DNA of 64,000 bases from Gammaproteobacteria bacterium (GTDB lineage Bacteria; Pseudomonadota; Gammaproteobacteria; Pseudomonadales; JAUIET01), in assembly GCA_030431775.1 (NCBI GenBank), contig JAUIHW010000005.1, positions 1 to 64,000 on the forward strand, written 5' to 3'. Made by a program: the position numbers and the translations under genes. Position 1 is the stretch's first letter, and each line of letters starts with the position of its first letter. Positions 8,688 through 17,836 of this stretch are shown here, piece after piece. A model generated the notes under the pieces. It was not told where the DNA came from, ran no database searches, and was given only the letters and a program-made list of their open reading frames with translations.

Positions 8688-10133
8688 ATGAGGCGGACGC
8701 AGCTTTCAAGTTTGGACACTATTTTCTTGCAAATAGAAACGCCAAATTTGCCAATGCATGTTACGTCGATCTGTGTATACGACCCGTCCACGGCAACGGG
8801 GAAAACTGTTCGCTTTAAAGAGATACTAGAGCTTTATCAATCAGCGGCCGAACAAGAAGCGACATTAAGAAGACGACTTCTGGACGTACCCGGTGATATA
8901 GATTACCCGTATTGGACCGATGACGCGGACCTAGATATAGAATTCCACGTCAGGCATATCGCTTTGCCCCAACCCGGTGATTGGCGTCAGTTTCATATTC
9001 AGATCGCGCGTCTTCACTCGCGTGCCCTTGATCGCAGTCGCCCACTGTGGGAAGCGACGGTTATCGAAGGATTGAACAACCTGGAAGGTATTCCGAAGGG
9101 TTCCTTTGCGATTCTTTTAAAACTTCATCATGCGGCGGTGGACGGCGATTCCATGCAACGCTTGATGCTGGCAATGCACGATCTTGAGCCTAACCCGTCT
9201 CCATCTTCCAAATCAATGTCAGAAGTCGTCGTTGAACATGCCGTGCCTAGCACGCTACCGCTGATACTCAATTCGTATCGCAACGCGGTTAAACGCCCAT
9301 TCAAACTTGGTCGAGTCACGATGCGGGTCGCTAAAGACAGCCTTCAACTAATGACAGTACGAAAAAAAGAACGTCATGTGACACTTCCCGACAAAACCAG
9401 TCGTTACTTCCAAGGAGAGATATCTCCACATCGTACCGTGACGTCCGTCGAATTTGTATTCGATGAGTTTAAAGAGCTTCGCCGTATAGTACCGGGTTCT
9501 ACGGTGAATGACATGGCGCTGACAATAATAGCCGGTGCGCTCAGGCATTATCTAGGTGCAAAAGGAAAATCGTTGGACACGCCACTCATTGCCCAGGTGC
9601 CTGTCAATGTGCGATTGGAATCGCAGCAGGAGCAGATTGACAATCAGGTAGCCGATTTTAATGTGTCCTGTTACTCGGACGTAGAAAACCCGGTTGAGCG
9701 ACTGGAGAAGGTGCACTTAGCCACATTGGCGGCTAAGAAGCAGCTTGAAATAATGGGATCCTCCATCAAGAAAGAAGCTATGGACGCTTTAGGGCCACTG
9801 ACTTCAAACGCACTGAATATGCTCCTGCAGAAGAGTTATAAACTGTCTGCTGTTGCAGATTCAAAATACAGTGGGCCGAATTTCACGTTCAGTAATATGC
9901 CTGCATCTCCGATTCCAATTTACTTGAAAGGCGCCGAGTACGTCTGGGCAACCGCACTTGGCCCCTTGCTGCCGAACGCGGGGCTTTTCATTACAGCAAA
10001 CTCTACGCTTGGAAAGTTTGTGTTCGGAGTAACCGCATGCCGACGGATGATGCCCGATCCAGAATTTTTTCAGCAATGCATGCGACGGTCCTATGAAGAG
10101 TGTCGCGCGACAATGAGCGATACAGCAGTTTAA
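8688..10133 (+). CDS. Wax ester synthase / acyl-CoA:diacylglycerol acyltransferase
   Basis: WS/DGAT enzymes esterify fatty alcohols or diacylglycerol with acyl-CoA to make storage lipid. The 481-residue product has the catalytic HHxxxDG motif as HHAAVDG near residue 148 and the C-terminal conserved domain with NVRLESQQ and DNQVADFN segments near 305. The start at ATG 8688 gives the family N-terminus MRRTQLSSLDTIFL. AGAGGA lies about 11 bp upstream. A longer frame from 8577 adds a non-conserved leader. The neighbours are a patatin lipase upstream and acyl-CoA synthetase 29 bp downstream, together covering synthesis and mobilisation of neutral lipid. Confidence 0.9.
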   Translation: MRRTQLSSLDTIFLQIETPNLPMHVTSICVYDPSTATGKTVRFKEILELYQSAAEQEATLRRRLLDVPGDIDYPYWTDDADLDIEFHVRHIALPQPGDWRQFHIQIARLHSRALDRSRPLWEATVIEGLNNLEGIPKGSFAILLKLHHAAVDGDSMQRLMLAMHDLEPNPSPSSKSMSEVVVEHAVPSTLPLILNSYRNAVKRPFKLGRVTMRVAKDSLQLMTVRKKERHVTLPDKTSRYFQGEISPHRTVTSVEFVFDEFKELRRIVPGSTVNDMALTIIAGALRHYLGAKGKSLDTPLIAQVPVNVRLESQQEQIDNQVADFNVSCYSDVENPVERLEKVHLATLAAKKQLEIMGSSIKKEAMDALGPLTSNALNMLLQKSYKLSAVADSKYSGPNFTFSNMPASPIPIYLKGAEYVWATALGPLLPNAGLFITANSTLGKFVFGVTACRRMMPDPEFFQQCMRRSYEECRATMSDTAV

Positions 10134-10162
10134 AGCGCATTAGTAATAAGAGGTGGAGAGAA

Positions 10163-11881
10163 ATGATAGCAAGGGACAAGAAAGACTTGGCGACATTCAT
10201 GAACGGTCTGTCGACTCCGTTGTCGGAGTTCTATAAGCGCGAAGCCACGCAGGGTGCAGATATTTGTTTTGTGCAGCCGAATCCTGATGGCTCAGTTGAC
10301 AAACTTACGTGGGGCAGTGTCGCAGAGCAAGTGCGACGAATGGCTGCATACCTACGATCATTGAACTACGAGTCTGGCAGTAACATCGCACTAATGTCGA
10401 ATAACTGTGCGCATTGGATTATGGCCGATCTCGCCATTTGGATGGCAGGACATGTATCAGTTCCTTTATATCCAGTGCTGACGGCGAAAACAGTTCGCCA
10501 AATCCTTGAGCACAGCGGCGCGAAGGCAATGTTTGTCGGCAAGCTAACCGGCTTTGATGAGATGAAAGCGGGTATTCCTGACGCCTTGCATCTCCTGTCA
10601 TTTCCGCTGAGCCCCGCTGACGCGCGGGCGGAGTATGTGGACTGGGATGAAATCATCGCTAACTATGAACCTATTAGTGACAATCCCACGCGTTTGCTGG
10701 ACGAACTAGCAACCATCATTTATACGTCGGGAACGACGGGTGTGCCCAAAGGTGTGATGCATTCGTTTAGAAACTTCGCCATTGTCGGAATACAGGCCGG
10801 GGAAATGTACTCCATGAACTCGGAGGATCGAAAAATATCCTATCTGCCATTGGCACATGCCGCCGAGAGAGTGGCGATAGAAGCCAATCAGTTATACACC
10901 GGTTACACCACCTATTTTTCCGATTCACTGGCGACATTCCCTGACGACCTGAAAAGAGCCAGACCGACGTTATTCTTTGCTGTTCCCCGTATCTGGGCCA
11001 AGTTTCAACAACGTGTGTATGAACAAATTTCGGAGGGGGAGTTGGATAAATTGCTCAAATCGCCGGAAACTTCGGCGGATGTGCGCAACATGATCACCAG
11101 TTCACTGGGTCTGGATCAATTGCGTGTCGGTGTGAGCGGCGCTGCGCCGCTGTCTACCAGTTTGATGGAGTGGTACAAAAAACTAGGTATAGAGATACTC
11201 GAAGGCTATGGTATGACGGAAAATCTGGCGTATTCGCACGCAACACGTTCTGGCGAATCCAGGATCGGCGCTGTTGGAACGGTATCCACGTTTGTCGAAT
11301 GCAGAATAAGTGATGTTGGCGAAGTCTTGGTCAAATCGCCGGCCAACATGTTGGGGTATTACAAGGAACCGGCACTCACCTCCCAAGCCCTCGATGAGGA
11401 TGGCTTCATTCACACCGGCGATAAAGGTGAGATTGATGGCGAAGGAAGACTCAAGATAACCGGCCGGATCAAAGAGATGTTCAAGACCAGTAAAGGTAAG
11501 TATGTCGCACCTGCTCCTATAGAGGACCTACTTTCCTCCGACACCAGCATCGAACAGGTTTGCGTTACGGGTTCGCAGTTGATGGCTCCCATTGGGCTGC
11601 TTACTCTCACTGAACAGGCAGCGTCAGCACTGGCCGACGATAGTGCGAGGCTTCAACTAAGCGCACGTTTGGAATCCGTTCTCATGAGTACGAATGCGCA
11701 GCTCGACAAGCATGAGCAACTGGCTACGCTGGTCGTGATGCCATCACAATGGACTGTTGAGAACAATATGATGACGCCGACTCTCAAGGTAAAACGATCG
11801 GAAATTGATGACAATTTCCAGCACAACTATGAGAATTGGTGCACAACTAAAGAAAAGGTACTGTTTGTAACTGATGCATAA
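10163..11881 (+). CDS. Long-chain fatty-acid CoA ligase, paralog 1
   Basis: An ATP-dependent acyl-CoA synthetase that activates fatty acids through an acyl-adenylate. It is 572 residues, starting at ATG 10163 after AGGTGGAGAG. The AMP-binding P-loop is TIIYTSGTTGVPKG near residue 190, followed by LPLAHAAERV, EGYGMTEN near 350, and the hinge and C-terminal lysine region ITGRIKEMFKTSKGKYVAP near 450. The gene at 16006 encodes a protein of exactly the same length and order of motifs, evidence of a duplication. It is in line with the WS/DGAT gene, whose stop is 29 bp upstream, so the two are probably co-transcribed. Confidence 0.9.
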   Translation: MIARDKKDLATFMNGLSTPLSEFYKREATQGADICFVQPNPDGSVDKLTWGSVAEQVRRMAAYLRSLNYESGSNIALMSNNCAHWIMADLAIWMAGHVSVPLYPVLTAKTVRQILEHSGAKAMFVGKLTGFDEMKAGIPDALHLLSFPLSPADARAEYVDWDEIIANYEPISDNPTRLLDELATIIYTSGTTGVPKGVMHSFRNFAIVGIQAGEMYSMNSEDRKISYLPLAHAAERVAIEANQLYTGYTTYFSDSLATFPDDLKRARPTLFFAVPRIWAKFQQRVYEQISEGELDKLLKSPETSADVRNMITSSLGLDQLRVGVSGAAPLSTSLMEWYKKLGIEILEGYGMTENLAYSHATRSGESRIGAVGTVSTFVECRISDVGEVLVKSPANMLGYYKEPALTSQALDEDGFIHTGDKGEIDGEGRLKITGRIKEMFKTSKGKYVAPAPIEDLLSSDTSIEQVCVTGSQLMAPIGLLTLTEQAASALADDSARLQLSARLESVLMSTNAQLDKHEQLATLVVMPSQWTVENNMMTPTLKVKRSEIDDNFQHNYENWCTTKEKVLFVTDA

Positions 11882-11882
11882 G

Positions 11883-11902
11883 TGATGTCTTTGGCTAGCG
11901 CA
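11883..11902 (+). promoter_or_regulatory. Weak match to the recurring regulator site
   Basis: TGATGTCTTTGGCTAGCGCA matches site C at 12 of 20 positions and lies about 108 bp before the HMG-CoA reductase start. It is too weak to accept alone, and is listed because it falls in the right place of the same gene neighbourhood. Confidence 0.2.
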
Positions 11903-12009
11903 AATGGCGTAGTTGGACACTGTTTTACCGCGGACAGAGTGTATCCTTAAGCAACGTTGACGTATTACCACCCAACCTCTTTGACAACTTGCGAATAAAG
12001 GTGATTCTA

Positions 12010-13182
12010 ATGGCCAGAGTATCCATACCACGTGATCGGGAAAACGACTATACCGCGGAGTCAGCGGCGAGCAGGCGGGAATTTGTGGCGGATCAAACGG
12101 GCGCGGCTCTAACCCACATTGGCCAGTACTCGTCCGATCCGGCGGTGGTTGCCGGTAACTGTGAAAACTTTGTTGGCATGGGACAGATGCCAATCGGCAT
12201 CGCGGGTCCGTTGCTGATTAATGGTCAGTACGCTCAGGGCGAATTTCTGGTGCCCATGGCAACGACGGAAGGTACCTTGGTTGCCAGCTACAATCGAGGA
12301 ATGAGGGCAATCACCGAAAGCGGAGGCATTCAAACCACGGTGTTCGATGATTGCATGCAGCGGGCACCAGCGTTTAAATTTCACAGCGCGAGGGAAGTTC
12401 AAAAATTTTTGCATTGGTTTGATGAGCACTATGCCGATATCAAAGAGCAGGCGCAATCAACCAGTTCGGTCGCCCAATTGGAATTTGTTCAGCGCTGGCC
12501 AGTTCATAATACCTTGTACATGCGGTGGAACTTCAGCACAGGTGACGCAGCCGGCCAGAACATGGTGTCCAAGGCAACAGACCACGCGTGCAGGTGGATT
12601 ATGTCTAACTGCCCGGAGAGAATTGTTATGTATGCCTTCAGTGGCGGTATGGACACTGACAAAAAGCATTCCAATATCAATAATCTGTACTCTCGAGGTA
12701 AGCGAGTTGTTGCTGAGCTAATCTTGAAAAAAGAGGTGATGCAGTCTTTGCTCAGAACAGACGCGAAGTCGATACAGAGCATGCGTAATATCAGCAGCCA
12801 AGGCAGCTTGCTTGCTGGCGCCTCCTACACCGGCGGTCATTCGGCCAATGGCATCGCCGCGTTCTTTATCGCAACCGGTCAGGATGAAGCCAATGTTGTC
12901 GAGTCGCATGCCGGGCAAACATATACCGAGGTGCTAGACAATGGCGATTTGTATTGGTCGTGGACCTTGCCGTCGATTATTGTTGCTACTTTCGGCGGCG
13001 GAACGGGCTTGCCAACGCAGAATGAATGTTTGCAAATGCTCGATTGCGTCGGCAAAGGCAAAGCTCGAAAGCTGGCCGAAATCGCGGCTGCCATGGTTGC
13101 CGCTGGCGATGTGTCTATCGCTAACGCCATTGTTGCAAGTGAGTTCGTTGACTCTCATGAGAAGTATGGGCGCAATAGATAA
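12010..13182 (+). CDS. HMG-CoA reductase, class I type
   Basis: This enzyme reduces 3-hydroxy-3-methylglutaryl-CoA to mevalonate with NADPH. The 390-residue soluble catalytic domain has all four catalytic residues in class I contexts: Glu87 in PMATTEG, Lys218 in DTDKK, Asp292 in GQDEAN, and His383 in DSHEKYGRN. It starts at ATG 12010 after AAGGTG. The membrane anchor of eukaryotic class I enzymes is absent. Most gammaproteobacteria make isoprenoids by the MEP route and lack this enzyme. No other mevalonate-pathway gene is in the window. It sits between an acyl-CoA ligase and a lipase, so a role in a branched acyl-CoA or specialised lipid route is possible. Confidence 0.88.
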   Translation: MARVSIPRDRENDYTAESAASRREFVADQTGAALTHIGQYSSDPAVVAGNCENFVGMGQMPIGIAGPLLINGQYAQGEFLVPMATTEGTLVASYNRGMRAITESGGIQTTVFDDCMQRAPAFKFHSAREVQKFLHWFDEHYADIKEQAQSTSSVAQLEFVQRWPVHNTLYMRWNFSTGDAAGQNMVSKATDHACRWIMSNCPERIVMYAFSGGMDTDKKHSNINNLYSRGKRVVAELILKKEVMQSLLRTDAKSIQSMRNISSQGSLLAGASYTGGHSANGIAAFFIATGQDEANVVESHAGQTYTEVLDNGDLYWSWTLPSIIVATFGGGTGLPTQNECLQMLDCVGKGKARKLAEIAAAMVAAGDVSIANAIVASEFVDSHEKYGRNR

Positions 13183-13240
13183 GCGTATGGCGTAAATCAA
13201 TAGACTTTTTTTGAACTTTGGTTAATCCCAGTTGCGCGAG

Positions 13241-13259
13241 TGAGCCATCTCGCATTGCG
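13241..13259 (+). promoter_or_regulatory. Weak, gapped match to the recurring regulator site
   Basis: TGAGCCATCTCGCATTGCG aligns with site C at about 12 positions if one gap is allowed. It lies 54 bp before the lipase start. The position is right and the sequence evidence is weak. Confidence 0.2.
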
Positions 13260-13313
13260 CTGCTCTTAACTAACAGATATTCGTTCGGTAACTGAAGGCT
13301 TATATGCGATAGT

Positions 13314-14570
13314 ATGAAGGTTTATACACTTTGTAGAGGATTGATTACCACCACTGTGCTATGCGGCGTATCCCTCCTGGGGTGTCAAAGCATTGTTGCA
13401 ACAAGTGACTCTGAAGATCCTTCGGGACAAACGTTAACTGAAAAATCGTTGAGCGGCTTTTACACCATTGACCGCGCAGTACCCGCCAATCCAGGCATTA
13501 TACTAAAGCGGGAGCCACTCGCGGCGCATCAATCGCTAGAGCGCGCAAATCAGAATATTCGCCTGCTGTACAGTTCGACTGAGGGGCTTTTTGCGAAACG
13601 CAAGGTTGCGGTATCGGGCGCATTGTTCTTACCCTACGGCGTCCCTCCAGACGGTGGCTGGCCACTCTTGGGCTGGGCGCATGGAACGGTGGGTATTGCA
13701 GATCATTGCGCCCCTTCCTGGGATGGTCGTCAAGACAGAGACACTCGTTATCTGAACTTTTGGCTTGCACGGGGTTATGCGATTGTTGCGTCAGATTATC
13801 AGGGATTGGGCACTGAAGGAATACACCCTTATCTCGCCACCAGGCCCGCGGCATACAGCAATCTGGACATAATACGTGCGGTGCAGCAAGGCGGCTTTCC
13901 CGTGTCGAGTAAAGTGGTTCTTATCGGTCAATCGCAAGGCGCGGGTGCGGCGCTCGCGACGGCGGGGTATGCCCCTGAGTACGCGCCGGAATTGGATATT
14001 CGTGGTGTTGTTGTAACGGGTGCACCATACTTTAACGCTGAGGGATTGGCTGCGGTACAGGCTTCAAGACCAAAGGATGTTGTTGACCCGTTGCTGGCCT
14101 ACAATTTCCTCGCGCTCTCATTGCTTGAGCTGATCGATGCTGAATTTCAGCTCCAGGACTATGTGTCGGATGAGGTGCTTCCTGTTGCGAGATTGGTGCA
14201 CTCGATGTGTTACAAACACCTGATAAAGCGAGTAGGCGAAGAGCGGATAAGCTACAACAAGGCATTCAAGGTATCCCCTGCACGCGCATTAGTTAAAGCA
14301 TTCAAGCAAATGGAATACCCAAGTCTGGTGTTCAATGCGCCGGTGTTCTTTGGCATTGGCGGAAAAGACAAAAGTACCCCTCCCAAGATGCAATACTCAT
14401 TGGTAAGAGACATCTGCGCCGGTGGTTCGCCGGCAGAGGTTCATTATTATCCTGACGGGACTCATGGCAGTATCGTGAATGGTTCAACAGGCGATTCGAC
14501 TGTGTTTATTGAGTCCGTTTTTGATGACCAATCAATCGTCGGTAACTGTGCGTCATTGCCATTTGAGTAG
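13314..14570 (+). CDS. Secretory-type lipase, alpha/beta-hydrolase lipoprotein
   Basis: A 418-residue alpha/beta-hydrolase resembling the LIP family of fungal secretory lipases. The hydrophobic N-terminus ends in SLLGC (Cys near residue 24), a lipobox, so the protein should be membrane-anchored outside the cytoplasm. The fold is seen in GWAHGTVGIADHC (about residue 120), IVASDYQGLG (about 160), the nucleophile elbow GQSQGAG (about 203), and a late Asp/His pair in YPDGTHGS (about 382). ATG 13314 has no strong ribosome site. Substrates are likely esters of medium or long acyl chains. It could feed the adjacent acyl-CoA synthetase and dehydrogenase genes. Confidence 0.8.
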   Translation: MKVYTLCRGLITTTVLCGVSLLGCQSIVATSDSEDPSGQTLTEKSLSGFYTIDRAVPANPGIILKREPLAAHQSLERANQNIRLLYSSTEGLFAKRKVAVSGALFLPYGVPPDGGWPLLGWAHGTVGIADHCAPSWDGRQDRDTRYLNFWLARGYAIVASDYQGLGTEGIHPYLATRPAAYSNLDIIRAVQQGGFPVSSKVVLIGQSQGAGAALATAGYAPEYAPELDIRGVVVTGAPYFNAEGLAAVQASRPKDVVDPLLAYNFLALSLLELIDAEFQLQDYVSDEVLPVARLVHSMCYKHLIKRVGEERISYNKAFKVSPARALVKAFKQMEYPSLVFNAPVFFGIGGKDKSTPPKMQYSLVRDICAGGSPAEVHYYPDGTHGSIVNGSTGDSTVFIESVFDDQSIVGNCASLPFE

Positions 14571-14722
14571 CGCGCCAGCTTTTCCGTGCCCTGGAGGCGA
14601 GTTGGGTGCGCGCACGGCCCGATCCAAGTCCCTGTCGACCATGATCTCCGATCCAGTCGGTCTGGTGACAGCCTTTACGCACTGATCTCGTGCTTACCTT
14701 CCACATTTCGCGCTATCAATAA

Positions 14723-14742
14723 TGAGTGCTTTGGCCATTGTT
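14723..14742 (+). promoter_or_regulatory. Putative regulator site C (reference copy)
   Basis: TGAGTGCTTTGGCCATTGTT lies 59 bp before the acyl-CoA dehydrogenase start, in the 231-base gap after the lipase gene. It matches site B at 17 of 20 and site A at 15 of 20, and the surrounding 87 bases align ungapped with the region before the thiolase-like gene. An AraC-type activator, encoded at 17837, is the natural candidate to bind it. Part of it (GAGTGCTTTGG) also occurs in the inverted 37-bp insert copy at 1230-1265. Confidence 0.45.
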
Positions 14743-14801
14743 GGCTATTGCAGCCGACTCTAAGCTGCTGTGCTACTCGTTATTATCAATGGTTTAGACA
14801 A

Positions 14802-15974
14802 ATGGCGCTTTGTTTCGATTCCGCACGGCTGCACAACCCCTACCTCACCGACGATCATCAAGCTTGGCGCGAGCAGTTGCGACGCTTTGTTGACAAGGAA
14901 ATCATGCCCCATGTTGACGAGTGGGATGAGCAAGGCTTCCTGCCACCGGAGCTGTGGCAAACAACCGCGGAGTTCGGTCTGTTTGGCCTGGGATATCCGG
15001 AAGAATACGGCGGCTGGAGCGAAGGGATTGATCTTTACCACCGAAATATCCTCAGTGAGGAATTATCGCGCACTAGCCTGGGTGGCTTGCCAAGCACGCT
15101 GCTATCGCATGGTATTGGTCTTCCGCCGGTTATGGCGTTTGGCAGCGATGCGCTGAAAAGTGAGATTGTGCCGCCGATATTGCAAGGCCGGCAGCGTATT
15201 TCCTTGGCCATCACCGAGCCTTCGGGAGGCTCTGACGTAGCCAACTTGCGGACAACCGCAAGGCGGGAAGGCGACCATTATGTGGTGAATGGAAGCAAAA
15301 CTTTCATTTCGGGTGGCATGGGTGCGGACTGGTTTACCACGGGCGTGCGAACCGGAGGCGAAGGTGGCGGCGGTATTTCCGTTCTGGTCATTCCAGCTGG
15401 CGCGAAAGGCGTGAGCCGAACGCCCCTGGATCGCAAGCAGGGCTGGTGGTGCAGCGACACCGCGACGATCTATTTCGATAATGTGAAGGTTCCTGTTGGC
15501 AATCTGTTGGGCGAAGAGGGCCACGGCTTCCTGGTGATCGCAAACAATTTCAATGGTGAGCGCATGTCCATGGCGGTGATGATGGAGGCCAGCGCGCGCG
15601 TATGCCTGGAAGAAGCAGTCAACTGGGCGCGTGACCGCAAGACCTTCGGTAAGCGTCTGGCCGACCATCAGGTGATCCGCCACAAGATTGCCGAGATGAA
15701 ACAACGTATCAATAGTTGCCAGACCTATATTCAGCATTGCAGCCGCGAAATGATTGCCGGCACCGCATCGTTTGGTGATATCGCAATGCTGAAAGTGCAC
15801 TGTAGCCAGACCGTAGAATTCTGCGCACGTGAAGCAATGCAGATATTAGGTGGTATCGGCTACATGCGCGGTAACCGGGTGGAGAGGATATATCGCGAAG
15901 TACGCGTGAATGCGATTGGCGGAGGCTCGGAAGAAATTATGCGTGACCTGGCATCTCGGCAGTATGGATTGTAG
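14802..15974 (+). CDS. Acyl-CoA dehydrogenase
   Basis: A FAD-dependent enzyme that introduces the alpha-beta double bond in an acyl-CoA. ATG 14802 gives 390 residues, standard for the family. A longer frame from 14586 runs through the promoter region and is rejected. Seen are the FAD/substrate loop LAITEPSGGSDVANLRTTA near residue 133, a KQGWW motif near 212, the arginine-rich GKRLADHQVIRHKIAEM near 284, and the C-terminal IGGGSEEIM. The last motif replaces the EGT.EI of classical enzymes, so the catalytic base is probably supplied from helix G as in isovaleryl-CoA-type enzymes. It is 31 bp before acyl-CoA ligase 2, a likely two-gene operon. Confidence 0.88.
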   Translation: MALCFDSARLHNPYLTDDHQAWREQLRRFVDKEIMPHVDEWDEQGFLPPELWQTTAEFGLFGLGYPEEYGGWSEGIDLYHRNILSEELSRTSLGGLPSTLLSHGIGLPPVMAFGSDALKSEIVPPILQGRQRISLAITEPSGGSDVANLRTTARREGDHYVVNGSKTFISGGMGADWFTTGVRTGGEGGGGISVLVIPAGAKGVSRTPLDRKQGWWCSDTATIYFDNVKVPVGNLLGEEGHGFLVIANNFNGERMSMAVMMEASARVCLEEAVNWARDRKTFGKRLADHQVIRHKIAEMKQRINSCQTYIQHCSREMIAGTASFGDIAMLKVHCSQTVEFCAREAMQILGGIGYMRGNRVERIYREVRVNAIGGGSEEIMRDLASRQYGL

Positions 15975-16005
15975 CCCGTTGCGTTTCTTTCAGAGGAGTT
16001 GATTG

Positions 16006-17724
16006 GTGGAGACTGAAGCGAAGCTCGATTACGAGCGATTGTATGAAAGCCTTTATGAGCGCCTGCAATCTCCACTTGCCGCCTTCTACCAGCGCGAGCA
16101 ACAGTTGGCGGATCGCATTTGTTTTGTTCAGCCATTGAGTGCAGATGAGGTCGTAGAGCTCAGCTGGGCGGATGTGGGGCGGCAGATACGCAGCATTGCC
16201 GCTTACTTGCGATCACTTGAGTTGGAACCCGGCAGCAATATTGCTTTGCTATCCGCCAACACCGCCTGGTGGATTATGGCGGATATAGCCATCTGGATGG
16301 CGGGCCATTGCTCTGTACCGTTGTTTCCGGTGCTCGGCGCTGCCAGTATTCGCCGGATTCTCGAGCACAGTGAAGCTAAGCTGATCTTTGTTGGTAAACT
16401 GGCGGACTGGGACGCGATGCGGGTAGGCGTTCCTGATGACATACCTATGATCTGTCTGCCGCTAGCGCCGCACAGTGCGCGTGCGCAACTTGCGCGCTGG
16501 GAAGACATTATTGAATCGACCCCACCATTGACAGAAAGCCCGGACGTCAACATTGAGGACGTCGCGACGATTATCTACACCTCTGGTACCACGGGCATGC
16601 CTAAAGGGGTCATGCACTCGTTTCGCAATATGGCGGCGGTGGGCACGCTGGCCGGCGAAATGTATGAGGTGAGCCGTGATGACCGCAAGCTCTCGTATTT
16701 GCCGCTGGCGCATGTGGCAGAACGCGCGGCTGTAGAGGTCAATCAGCTGTACTACGGCTACACCGTATTTTTTAATCATTCATTGGAAACGTTTGCTGAC
16801 GACTTGCGCAGGGCGCGGCCAACCATTTTCTTTGCGGTTCCCAGAATTTGGACCAAGCTGCAGCAACGTGTGTTGGAAAAGCTGGATGCAGTTCGTTTAC
16901 AACATTTGCTTGAAGATCCTGCAACGTCTGAATCAACTCGCTGCGCATTACTCGGTGCACTTGGACTCGATGAACTGCGCATTGGAATCAGTGGTGCGGC
17001 GCCTTTATCCACTTCACTCATCAACTGGTTCAAGGAACTGGGTATCGACATACTGGAAGGCTACGCGATGAGTGAAAATTTCGCCTATGGCTATACGACG
17101 CGTTCGGGAATGGCCAGGACGGGTTATGTGGGTACGCCCTGCCCGTACGTGGAAAGCAGGCTTAGCGACAAAGGTGAGGTGCTGTTGAAATCGCCAGCCA
17201 CTATGCTCGGCTATTTCAAAGAAGCGCAACTTACCGCTGATGCTTTTGATAAAGAAGGTTTTTTGCGCACCGGCGATAAAGGCGATATCGATTCCGACGG
17301 CCGGCTTAGAATTACCGGTCGACTCAAGGAGATTTTCAAGACCAGTAAGGGCAAGTTTGTCGCCCCTGCACCCATTGAGGACCAATTGCTTCGAAATTTG
17401 TGGCTGGAGCATGCGTGTGTGGTAGGGGCGGGCCTGCCACAGGCTATGGCGCTGGTCGTGTTGAGTGAAGCAGGACGGGAACAGCTGAGCACTGAGGAAT
17501 TAGCAAATTCTTTAACGCAAACCCTCAATCAGGTGAATCAATCGATCGACAAGCACGAAAACCTGTCGCATATTGTGGTTGTGAATTCTTCGTGGGACAT
17601 TGCCAGCGGTTTGATGACTCCCACACTCAAGATTAAGCGAGCGGTACTCGAAAGCCGTTATCAGGAAAGAATCGAACAGTGGAGTAGCTGCCGGTCCTTG
17701 GTGATTTTCGAGCAAGCGTGTTAA
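16006..17724 (+). CDS. Long-chain fatty-acid CoA ligase, paralog 2
   Basis: A second AMP-forming acyl-CoA synthetase of 572 residues, the same length as paralog 1 at 10163. AGAGGAG precedes two possible starts, TTG 16003 and GTG 16006, and the GTG has the better spacing. Motifs in order: TIIYTSGTTGMPKG near residue 186, LPLAHVAERAAVEVNQLYYG near 242, EGYAMSEN near 350, and ITGRLKEIFKTSKGKFVAP near 440. Together with the acyl-CoA dehydrogenase 31 bp upstream, it would activate and begin to oxidise a fatty or branched acid. The duplicated ligases flank the HMG-CoA reductase and lipase genes and probably have split substrate ranges. Confidence 0.9.
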   Translation: METEAKLDYERLYESLYERLQSPLAAFYQREQQLADRICFVQPLSADEVVELSWADVGRQIRSIAAYLRSLELEPGSNIALLSANTAWWIMADIAIWMAGHCSVPLFPVLGAASIRRILEHSEAKLIFVGKLADWDAMRVGVPDDIPMICLPLAPHSARAQLARWEDIIESTPPLTESPDVNIEDVATIIYTSGTTGMPKGVMHSFRNMAAVGTLAGEMYEVSRDDRKLSYLPLAHVAERAAVEVNQLYYGYTVFFNHSLETFADDLRRARPTIFFAVPRIWTKLQQRVLEKLDAVRLQHLLEDPATSESTRCALLGALGLDELRIGISGAAPLSTSLINWFKELGIDILEGYAMSENFAYGYTTRSGMARTGYVGTPCPYVESRLSDKGEVLLKSPATMLGYFKEAQLTADAFDKEGFLRTGDKGDIDSDGRLRITGRLKEIFKTSKGKFVAPAPIEDQLLRNLWLEHACVVGAGLPQAMALVVLSEAGREQLSTEELANSLTQTLNQVNQSIDKHENLSHIVVVNSSWDIASGLMTPTLKIKRAVLESRYQERIEQWSSCRSLVIFEQAC

Positions 17725-17836
17725 TGCCTGGCGCAGACTCAGCTATGACGACCAGGCCCTCCTAAACAATCTACTTTACGGTTTGATGCAGTATTTGGTA
17801 CCGTGATTCAGTTCGAGCCCTTACTCGAGGGAATCA

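Noticed and set aside
14586-14801. 72-codon N-terminal extension of the acyl-CoA dehydrogenase
   Set aside because: Family members start near the ATG at 14802, and the extension covers the conserved leader and regulator site.
15102-15800. 232-codon antisense frame within the acyl-CoA dehydrogenase gene
   Set aside because: It has no recognisable protein features and lies entirely over a well-supported gene.
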